A stretch of DNA of 64,000 bases from Phoronis australis (taxonomy: Eukaryota; Phoronida; Phoronidae). The notes beneath the pieces were generated by a model, which made no database searches, had not been told where the DNA came from, and saw only the letters and a program-made list of their open reading frames with translations. The translations under genes were made by a program, and so were the position numbers. The DNA lies in contig NMRA01000940.1 of the NCBI GenBank assembly GCA_002633005.1, positions 1 through 64,000 on the forward strand. Direction: 5' to 3'. Positions 52,179 to 62,200 of this stretch are shown piece after piece; position 1 is the first letter of the stretch, and the number at the start of each line of letters is the position of its first letter.

Positions 52179-52430
52179 AGTGGCAGATCTAGGATACCAT
52201 ATAAGGGGGACCAAAGATGTTGCCTCGGAGAATTGGGTAAAGCGCGATTGTATGGACAGGCAGCCCGAAAGTTGCGGGGGCTGGCGATATGGACTAAAAA
52301 AAAAAACGGGAACACGATTCCCCTGCGCTCTGCCCTCCCCCCGGCATTCCAAATTGGTGCACTGTTTCTTGCACCAGCCAAGGGGGGGGGGGCGGACCCC
52401 TGCCCCCCCCCCCTTAAATTAATCCGCCTA
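52179..52430. mobile_element. Possible distant member of the AGTGGCGGAT MITE family
   Basis: The left end AGTGGCAGATCTAGG and right end AATTAATCCGCCTA are an imperfect inverted pair, similar to the ends at 27171 and 56640. The interior holds long A, G and C homopolymers, including a G run near 52382 and a C run near 52403. No target-site duplication is visible, so the call is tentative. Confidence 0.4.
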
Positions 52431-52632
52431 TATGTAAACCATCGGAAATACTAGTGATCCTTTCGTGTAATTCGCAATAGTCTTCAAGCTCGATCTGCCA
52501 AAATCCATCCTTTCGAAGGCGTCTAACCTAACTGTCCGAGTATTTTCCCCGAGTACCTGAGGCCTGCAAAAGTTTGGTTCATTGGGCCGAGTTTTTTAAT
52601 ACTGTTGTATTTGTCGAACTTCGCTTCATTTA

Positions 52633-52918
52633 CGGCCGGTTTTCCCGTTGCTCCCAACTTGTTCGATTCTATAGCCCAACAACAAGTTGGGAAGTTTACC
52701 CCTGTTGCCAATATCTTACACGACTGATTAACTCCATTCTGGCATTTATGGTTGGAGGTTCAGCTCTCTTAGTGTTCGATAATTGCTATAATCCCCAATA
52801 AGATCGTATATACCCTGACCGGGTTGTGCTGTTAAAAATAAAAGTTAAGTTATACAATATTTGAACATACAATAGCTTTTCTGAAATCTTCGTCAAATGG
52901 TGATCATGTTTAGTATTT
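52633..52918 (-). repeat. Unknown repeat, arm 1 (inverted partner at 54500-54778)
   Basis: The arm matches the reverse complement of 54500-54778 over about 280 bp, with small indels. Conserved blocks include CGTTGCTCCCAACTTGTTCG and ACACGACTGATTAACTCCAT. Arm 1 has stops in the frame that is open in arm 2. The two arms enclose about 1.6 kb. They could be the ends of one element or two separate insertions of one family. Confidence 0.75.
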
Positions 52919-54237
52919 GAATCTCCAAAATAGCCCAACTGCAACCGAAGTTACGCAATATATTCTTTCCGATTACACCAATTTAATCTGAGTTTGACTG
53001 CGTTCACACGTGGTCTGAAATAAGCCTGAGTGGTAGATAATTGGCTTACTTGCTGTCGTAACAGACAAAAGAGTGTGCTTGGCCAGTTAACAAAGACGCC
53101 AAAAAAGCTAGATGTTATCACACGCTCAGAACCCCCTACTGTACGTCTGGTAAAGTCCCTGAACGGGAAAACGCTGTCATGTTGTGTTTTTTTAACGAAT
53201 TTGGAATCTTATTTTCCTTCTTGCCTTGTGAACAGTTGACAGATCCGAAAAAAAAACGGAAAAAAGAATGACGGACAAGTTCATTCACTATCCTTTGCCA
53301 GAGAGGTTGCAGAATTTATATTCTTGAATTCAGTAAAGCAATATGCTTGGCAAAAGCTGTACATTACAATTAGTTTCGACTTTTCCGAAATACATAATGT
53401 TTTAAAGTAGTACACGTTTTCGTATGGGCTTAGATAGTTTTGGTCCTTGCTTTTTTAGCGAGATCCTAACGAGGTCGATCCTAGCGTTATTTTAATAAGT
53501 TTAAAAACTCTACCCTGACAGAGTCACAATGGCGTTATTACAGTGTCAAGTATTTTCATCCGAAGAATTCCGAGATATTTGTTACTTTTTGGTTGTTAGG
53601 AAACCATGGAGTTCCTGATTGACAAACAACCGTAGTGTGTGTCAGACTTGAGTGAGTCTTTTTCGGGAGATTATCTGTAAGTTTTAGAAAATTCAAGGGG
53701 CTCAAAATACGTGTACTGAGTCGAATACGAAATTTTTTGTACCAGTACGCGGCACGCGCCTACGGTACACTAGCAACAGGTTGTCAAGGAGCGGGGGTTC
53801 CCCAATCGCCGCAAGGAGGAGCAAGGGATGGTGCAGCAGCAAGCACAAAACAGCAGGGAACTTGGCTCAAGATGGTCAAAGAGTAAGGCAGAAAAGTCTC
53901 AATGGGCAGGAGCTTTGAACAATGGAGAAACGCAAGCTTTGTTTACGCTGATATCAGTGTGCAGTGTACTGCCAATTCAAACAAGCATGTCGAGTGCCCG
54001 CCGCTGGATTGGGCACATGACAGCGTTTTCTCGTTCAGTGACTTTACCAGACGAAGGGGGTTCTGGCCGTGTGATAACATCTAGCTTCTTTGTTAACTAC
54101 CAAGCAAAGTCTTTTGTCTGTTATAACAGGCAGGCCAATTATCTACTAGGCTTAATACAAACCACGTGTGAACACCGTCAAACCCGGAGCGAATTGGTAC
54201 ATGAGAAAGAATAGATAATTGTACTCCGGTTGTAGCA
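52919..54237. other. Interior between the inverted arms, no assigned gene
   Basis: The frames here (up to 128 codons at 53828-54214, plus strand) carry no family motif. No inverted-repeat termini of their own were noticed. It may be the body of an element whose ends are the arms at 52633-52918 and 54500-54778. Confidence 0.35.
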
Positions 54238-54474
54238 TGCGCGCACCCAGCGGGAGGGGGAGGGGGGCTCCTTCGAGCCCCCCATTTGGCGAAGTAGGCA
54301 AAAAGGTCCGCCTGCTTGATACAAAAAGTCCGAGAAAATGAGACAAACCGCGCAAATCACAGAGGTGCGCACATTTTTTTTTAGTCCGCCTGCTATTTTG
54401 TTACCAAAAAGGTCCACAGTCCACAACGCTAAGGATTCGAGCCCCCCATATTGAAGGCTGGGTGCGCGCATGTG
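54238..54474. mobile_element. MITE with GCGCGCACCCAGC termini
   Basis: ATGCGCGCACCCAGCG at the left is answered by GCTGGGTGCGCGCAT at the right, an almost perfect terminal inverted repeat. TGTAG occurs at both borders and may be a 5-bp target duplication. A G-rich run (GGGAGGGGGAGGGGGG near 54251) could form a quadruplex. The family has a truncated relative at 4361-4543. No coding capacity is seen. Confidence 0.7.
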
Positions 54475-54499
54475 TAGTTGGGCGATTTTGGCAATTCAA

Positions 54500-54778
54500 A
54501 AACTAAACATGATCACCATTAGACGAGGATGTCAGAAATGCGATTGGTTTATGTTCAAATATGTTATAACTTAACTTTTTATTTTTAACAGCACTGCCCA
54601 GTTAGGCTAGATACGATTAGAGCAATTATCGAACAAAAGAGAGCTGGTCCTGCAATTATGAATGCCAGAATGGAGTTAATCAGTCGTGTAAGACATTGGC
54701 CACAGGGGTAAATGTCCCAACTTGTTGTTCGGCTATAGAATCGAACAAGTTGGGAGCAACGGGAAAACGCCGTAATGC
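54500..54778 (+). repeat. Unknown repeat, arm 2, with a possible short terminal exon
   Basis: This is the inverted partner of 52633-52918. On the plus strand a splice-acceptor-like TTTATTTTTAACAG precedes an open stretch from 54592 that reads RLDTIRAIIEQKRAGPAI... to a stop after HWPQG (54707-54709). The acceptor-like sequence is also kept in arm 1. The peptide is basic and regular, as a real exon might be, but I do not recognise it. Confidence 0.45.
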
Positions 54779-55158
54779 AGGAGTATTGTGCTGAGCACCA
54801 GCCACTCTCGTACATACATGCTTGCTGTCGTTATGTTCATTGGCTCTTGCAGGGGGCAGTTATACTTGATAACACGCCAAGGTTTTGAAAGCCCCAACAG
54901 GGCACCATCCTAGAAAAGTAGTTGAAGAAGCATTGGAGGGTCACGAGAGGACCAAGGTTCGCTGGTTTTGTACCTGCAGGTGACACAGAAAAACATTATG
55001 TACTGCGTCAGAGATTGAAAGCTGATGGCGTGTTTGCACAAACGAGTTGATTTTTCTTCCTGATTTGTCGATATCAACATTTATCCAGGCGTAATAATGT
55101 AATCACGACTAACCAAGTAAGTGTTGCTATTGGAATTCACTCTGCCGTGAGAGGAGCG

Positions 55159-55166
55159 TATAAAAG
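55159..55166 (+). promoter_or_regulatory. Isolated consensus TATA box
   Basis: GCGTATAAAAGGAG contains a consensus TATAAAAG. No protein-coding gene starts nearby on the plus strand. It is followed by the word CTCACGAGAGGAC, echoed upstream near 54938 as GTCACGAGAGGAC. It may belong to an unrecognised element or be chance. Confidence 0.3.
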
Positions 55167-55596
55167 GAGCTCACGAGAGGACGAGGGAAGACTGGTAAAA
55201 CAAAAATGCCACGGACAATGTTGGAAAGTAGTGTCCTCCTGTAAAGGTTGGTTGCAGAGGTTTCATGGGCCAGTCAGTGTGTCAGGCACAAAGGAGAGGA
55301 AGCACATGCAGGAAGAAGTATTAACTGTGAGGAAGAATCACGAAACATAGCGGAATCTTGTGAGGGGAACTATATGATGCAATTCGCAGTTTATAGTCTT
55401 GGGCCGAGGTAATAAAGTTGGTCTCTTCATTTGGCACAACCCTTGGAGCAGCGGGCTGTTCTAAAACAGCGCGTAAGGACTCTATATGATGACAGCACTA
55501 TAGGCTTAGAGTCTGTGCTAAAGAATAATTCTTAAAAAGCTTAAGTTCTGAAAATTTTTTAGACAGAGTCCCAATCCTCAGTGAGATAAGTTCATA

Positions 55597-55666
55597 ATGA
55601 GCGGCGCATCATAGGGGGCGGCTGGGGGGCTATAGCAACCACTTATTTCAGTGCTGGGCCGCCCAT
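55597..55666. mobile_element. 70-bp MITE with an exact 7-bp target-site duplication
   Basis: The termini ATGAGCGGCGCATCA and TGCTGGGCCGCCCAT are inverted repeats. GTTCATA flanks both sides exactly (55590-55596 and 55667-55673). The element is related to the copies at 26129-26371. Only 70 bp long, it is among the shortest elements here whose borders can be defined to the base. Confidence 0.8.
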
Positions 55667-56047
55667 GTTCATATGCTCTAGCAATACCATATCGATACCG
55701 AAGGTCAGCCACTGATTTAAGCGCAGACTCGCCGACATATTCCTTATTGGATTCGTCAAAATTCTAGCTACTGAACTTGCAGAAGTGTCAAACTGTACGT
55801 TGGGCTGCCGTGTACTAAATGACTAAACAAGTCGCCTATCCGTTACTGTTCAGATAATACGTAATGCTGCAAATAATTTTTGTCAATTAATTTTGTTGCT
55901 CTAGGGAAAAAGTAAGTCTATATCATTTCCCAAAAATTCCACTGAAATAGTCACCCACAAACAGAAAAGTTCATAGGTCAACAGTGACGTCAGTAGTAAT
56001 CATGCTTCAAAGATTTTTTACAACAACATTGATCACTGGCTATAGTT

Positions 56048-56053
56048 TTTATT
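56048..56053 (-). terminator. Candidate poly(A) signal of the 5'-nucleotidase gene
   Basis: TTTATT on the plus strand is AATAAA on the minus strand, about 180 bp beyond the stop codon at 56234. Confidence 0.4.
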
Positions 56054-56233
56054 GTATTTGTTAAAAATAAAACAAAATCGTTTCATTTCAACCGTGTCAC
56101 CTTTTTCAAATAGGATGCATTGTACCTGACCATAGTCTCAGAAATATACATACAAAACATTCTGATAGTACTAAAATGACACTTTCGCATTATGTGAAAG
56201 TCACTCACACTAACTAAGTTTTTAATCAGATCC

Positions 56234-59200
56234 TCAATACATAAATACTATCTGCCTATGCAGGCCTACGAGAAGAGCTATGAACATGGGGAAGAGTGGT
56301 AGACTGTTGTCCATTGCAGAATTCGTAGGGTCGTCGGTGATAGGGTCGTCGGTGGTAGTGACACCTTGCGGTGTATTCACGATTCTAATCCTTCCCTCTA
56401 CGCCAGTGGTTAATGGAGTATTGTGTCGCAGGTAATCAGTCACGGCGTCCGTGTCGAGCTCGCCTTCAGAAGAGAAATGCACAAATTAGCAGAACACTAA
56501 CATGAATGATTGGCCAGAAAGACTCTTACTACATGTGATATCAAGTTGCTAATGCTCTAGACCTCAGCACAACAGCACTGCAATACACGTTGCTGTGTAC
56601 TTACATGTATTAGAGGGTGGAGTTTATTATGGGGATTCCAGGGGCGGATCCAGGATTTTGAGTTGGGGGGGGGGGCAGAGCAGAGTATTAGCCAGGGTTT
56701 TTACTCTCAGAATTTCGCAACCCCGAATTTTAGGAGGGCCACGGCCTCCTTGACCCCTCTCTAAATCCGCCACTGGATTCCCATACAAGATTGTTTCGTA
56801 TCTTCATGGAAATTGGTTGAATCATGCAAACAGACGTTGATAGAATGTTTTGGATTATGAAAAGTTTAAGTTCACGTGACAGCAAACTGAACAGTACATT
56901 AGCCACTCCATTTCTGATTCCTCAAGTTCGTGGCACAGTCACATAAATATTTCGTCTTGAGTTCCGGGTAATGTGCCTTGCAAAAATAATTCCCAATAAT
57001 TCCGTTAACATACATTCAAAACTCAATTTATGCTTTCAAACTCACAGTCTCATAAGGTTACCGTTCAAAGTGTAGCCTACATGAGTAAACGCAGGGGGCG
57101 AAGCAACGCGGACGGACGAACGAACGAACGGAACAAAAGCAAGTTATCGATTTTGTATATAAATTTTCGTATGGAGCAATGGTACCGCGCTAATGTAGAT
57201 TTGTAAATAAATCTTTAAAAAACTGGCGTTGACGTGCCAGAAAAGTAAAAATCGGAAACGGCAGTCACCATGTAGTTGCACGTTCCTTGCGTAAACGCAA
57301 CACGTAAACTCACTAAAGTGCAAGATCACGCACTACAAGCGTTCAAAAGAGACACGTGGTTACATTATTTCTACTCGCCAAATTCTTCCGCCTGTGGAAC
57401 TGGGAGTTTTGTTTATGCACGAATTGGTGGAAGCAGACGACGGAGTCGTCGCACAGTGACACTTAATCTCTTTTCCAGAGGGAAGAAAACGCAAACACAA
57501 ATCTATTAGGGGCCAGTAATAAAGCTACCTCAAATCACGCTCAGCTCGTGAGTTTTTGGTAACAGCAGTAAAGCCCCCGGGTCCAGCTTTTTACGAAAAG
57601 GCAATTAAGTCTAACTAAAATGATAGGTTTCGAGGGAGAATTCTCTAACTGAAATCAAACAATGAAATTAAATGTCGTGATATCTGCGTCCAGTGGTCTA
57701 TAGAAATGAAAACAATAAAAATTGACCATTTTCCCGTGGTTTTTGTTTGCCTCTTTTGCTAAAGGGGGAGGAGGGGCCTAGCCCCCTCCCGGATATGCCT
57801 ACGATTACAATAACGCCGTTGTCAAGCGGTACGGCAGCTTTGTAACCCTTTTGACTGAACGGCACTAGAAGTGACTACGACAGAAGGCGCTTTGGCATCT
57901 CGGAATGCCGCTAAACAGGTAAGTATAAACGTACCGATTTCTTGGTAAGAAATTCTTCGATCACGAAGCATAGAGTAGCCATCGCCGCCGCCAGAGAGGT
58001 AGGTGGATGTGATTATCCTGTAACTTGCATTCCTTGTCAATTCCTTGTAGGCTGGTACTCGACAGTGAGAGCACAACACTTCAATATCGCTGACTCTGCT
58101 TCCGACAGGGTATCTCGGGTTATAGCTGAACTTCAAACCTATAGGTAAACTAAATATTAGTCACATGTAACAGTAAAAATCATAAGCCTCGCCAAAACCA
58201 CATGCTGTAATAATTCACTGACCGAAAACCTAAATCAAGCAGCCTCTTACGCCTACAAAAACTGTTTCAAATATTTCCATAACATCAAATATTTTACTGC
58301 CGTTACCATGTAGGTTTCAGAAAAGCACAAACTTAATTTCATCTTTTTAAATCAATGGTAAATTATTATCGATCTTAATTCAAACTAACGCGTTCAAACC
58401 TGTGATTTAATGTGTTCACTAGCTTCGGTACTGACACCACTCTTAATTTTTTGGAAAATCACAATTACAGCATTTATCAGCATACAAGAGCACATGTGCG
58501 CGTGTGCGTGCGCGTGTGAGCGAGCGTTTGCGCACCTGCGCGCGCGTTTGTGTGGTCCATAGGCGAATTCAAAGAGGTTCTAGTGGCCGGTCCCAATTAC
58601 GGAATTAACTTGTTTTACCTAAATTTACTGTGTACGTATTTGTGAACTTGTGAAAAAATACGAACTCTCTTTCTGATATATTATATTTTCAGTACTAAGT
58701 ATTGTCTTTGATACTAATGGAGAGTGAATTCTACGTTATTCCATGCGCTTTGAATCAGTAGAGTGCAATACGGCCATGTAATAATGTTTTCCGTGTTCAT
58801 CTCCTGTACTACTTCAACGGTGACCTCTGACATGGAAAGTTCAAAAGGTAGGTCAATGTCGACTCGACGTGGTTAGCCGGTTTGATCATCAAACTTTCCG
58901 AAAATACTTAAAAGTAAGACAATTGCATCAGTGTAAATAACATTCAACATACAATCAGGTCCCAATCGTAACACCTGGAATATGACTGTTGATAACATGA
59001 CAGTTCCGTCGCAGTATTCAATTGTTAAATATCACATCGTCTTCAACTCAGGCGCCGATTCCTCGTTAACTACAACACCAAACATTGTTGTTATTTAACT
59101 ATTTTCAGAAGATGTTGCAAGTTCAATGCACAGTTACCCCGTAATTTCCATCTTTGGTATGTCTTTTCAAGCAATAAATCGTTACATTTAAAACTGTTAT

Positions 59201-62200
59201 TTTACTAGAGAAAAGTTGCAACCTAACGCGCAAGCACATACATACATACAAGTATATGATGTGGTTCTCCACGTGAACAGTCTGAGTGAAGTATTAATGA
59301 ATCTGGCGAAAAAAATGAAATTTAGGAATTCGAAGGTGTGGGATAAATACAATTTTTCGGTCTCGATCGATACGCGAAATAATTTCTCGTGGCATATTAC
59401 TTCATCTACGCTACTCTTAGTACGTTCTGTGTATTTATTACTGATTGAAAATAGGTAGTAGTAATGGATTTTTTTTTCATGCAACGCGCACCTAATTAAG
59501 GACTAAGCCCCTATTTATTTTTCACTGAACACAATTTTCAATGAAATAAGGGCTCAGTTTTAGTTACATTAGTCAAAAAGATGTTCATAATAAAAGTAAA
59601 ACGATAGAAAACTATCACAGCTGTGAGTTAAGAACGAAGCAAATACACAATACAAAGTATTTAGAGAACATAGCTTAGTCCCTAGTTTGAGACTACATGT
59701 ACTTCTTGAAACTAAGCACTGCCCCCCATCCCCTAGAGGCACGATACATCGTTAGTGTCTGGTGTCAATGTTTTAAGAAGTCACTGGTTTGGTCCACTTC
59801 ACGGCATCCTAGTTACACCAGTGTGCGTTATTGCGAAGCATTTAAAAAACCAAGTGGCATTCAAAAATACTTGTTAAAGGACATTTCTCAGTACTTATGA
59901 TCTATACAAGGGGTTCGGGAAGTAGGTCCATAAACTCAAGCAACAGCTGGTCTCTAAATTTTCTGTGTTATGATGATAATTACGTTAGCAAATCTACGAC
60001 GTTTACTCATTCAGCTAAGTTCAACACAGGTCGGGACAGTCCTAAATTGATTTGCCGTCGCTTTTTCTGGTCATATCATTTGGAGATGGATGTAAACCCC
60101 TTGAACTGTCTGAACACCCGCCTTTCGTGATTTCCATCAAGTACGACTCAGGTTTGGAAGAGTTGGTCGGTCATGTTCAACTAAATATTATATTGGATCG
60201 TCATTTTACTTGCCGATTTGTACTGTTTGTTTGGAATTGGAAATCGTGTCCTGTCAAGGTATGGGAATGCTTTGTGCATATTTTATGTCATTGGTTGAAA
60301 TTTGCGCTTTAGATCGAGAGTAAGGAGGAATTAGTCCTTCAACTGAAAACCCTTTGTAATTGACATAGGCCAACGACATCATATTTGAAAAGGTTTCATC
60401 AGTTACCTGAGCTTAAACGAAAAACTTCCAATGAGTCCAAGTTCAGTGATAACTGTCTCCCCAGAATTTGCACAAACACACCCTCCCCTTTGACCGGCCA
60501 CCAGAAGTTTCCATGGACCTTCTTTATGAGTCGCCATGACAATTATATGGTTTGTTGCCTACGGTTTCTCAAAGTGAACTGTGCCAGCAAATGTCAGTTA
60601 AAGCAAGCAGGCTTTACTAAAGCTTGCAGTTAGTCGTCAGGCCAGACAGTTGTTTGGATACGGTGCGTTTTGAAGATTACATTGCAAATAAGAAAACGTC
60701 ACAACACATTTTATGCCGTAATTACTTTCATAACGCACTGACGTTTAACAAAGTTACCTGAAACCTGTAAAAATCGTGGGTGACCTGGTTGACTGACAGA
60801 GTGTTCCAATATGTCGCGGATAACGTCGCCCCTAACTTCTACTACATCCAAAGTGTTCAGGAACGGCAGAACATCAATCAGATTTCTAAGTGTGATGTTG
60901 CCTGCAAGAAAATGAATTAATAGTCTTCCTTATTTCCATGTCGACACGCGTAAGTTTAAAACAACCAACTAGATCGTCATAGATAGAGGCAAATCCCTTG
61001 CTGAATTAGACATAATCTGAAAAACCATAATCTCTTATCAACTGTTAAGTTCAGTTGTTGATGATCGAAAGACTCTTTACTGTAACTTCAGTATCCCTTC
61101 TTCACATTTTTGACAGAAAATCTGTTCATACTTTTGGCGTCATGTCGGCGATGCAATGAGACTTACCGCTATTCTCGATTTCTAGAAGAGCATTGCGTAA
61201 GCCCCCAGCGTTGTGTATGCAGATGGATGCGTCGTTCCACCCAGTCGACCTGTTGGACCTTTTTAGATTGGAATAAACAATCGCGTCGCAAATGAAATTG
61301 CCCAGGTTACATTCCTCTGTTTTGCAGTGATCGTTATCCATAAATACTCGAGTGTTGCCGATCACTTGAGAAGTTCGATTGAACAATATTCTTTTGTAGG
61401 ACTGTAGGTCGGCCTCTAATTCAGGATCTGAATAAAAAACGGTACAAAACCACGTGGTCATACCTAACCTTAGATTACGCTAAAGTAGGCAACACGTAGC
61501 CGATCGGTTGGCCATTTAGTGGCTACAATACTTCCATTCGCTTTCTGTACGCATTTCGTTACATGTGTTTTAAACGGTCGGTAGGCCAATGCCGGCCACC
61601 GATTTTGAGTTTTCACCTTATCAAAAATACATTCCACACTTAAAACTATCATTCAAAAAAGCGCTTACTTTCATCATTGGTCCTTTCTACTTCTATACAT
61701 ATCTTCGATGAAGTTTAGTTGTGAGAATTAAGGTGACTTTGGCGAAGAATTCCAAGTCCACTTTTTGGTTGCCGTTAAGTTTTTCACCAAGCGCGCGGTA
61801 ACCACAAAGTATGTCAACTGAGTCACTTGAGTTAGGCAAAGGTTAGCGCGAGACTGAGCGAAGCGCGTGATCCGAGCACGTGACACTTGCAAAGTTAATA
61901 TGACTGATGAGAAGGTGAAATTTGTAAGATTTGAGTCCCTTGGACTTTTTATTCGTCAACATGCGTGATTTCACGTAACGTCCTCAAAATGGCACCTGGT
62001 AAGAGTTAACTTGAGCAAACCGCGACAGATTTTCATCGATTTTTTCAAGTTATCTTGACTGAATCGTCTCCGGACTTATGATATGAGTTGTTTATGTGCA
62101 TATACTCATGTTTCATTTGATTTTATTACCTGTATTTTTAAATGAATAACTTTTTGTGGGGATGTACTATCGCCCCTGTATGGTGGCATCCAGGGTGATG

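Noticed and set aside
53828-54214. 128-codon plus-strand frame
   Set aside because: No domain, no splice or promoter context; could be part of the element between the inverted arms, but nothing supports coding.
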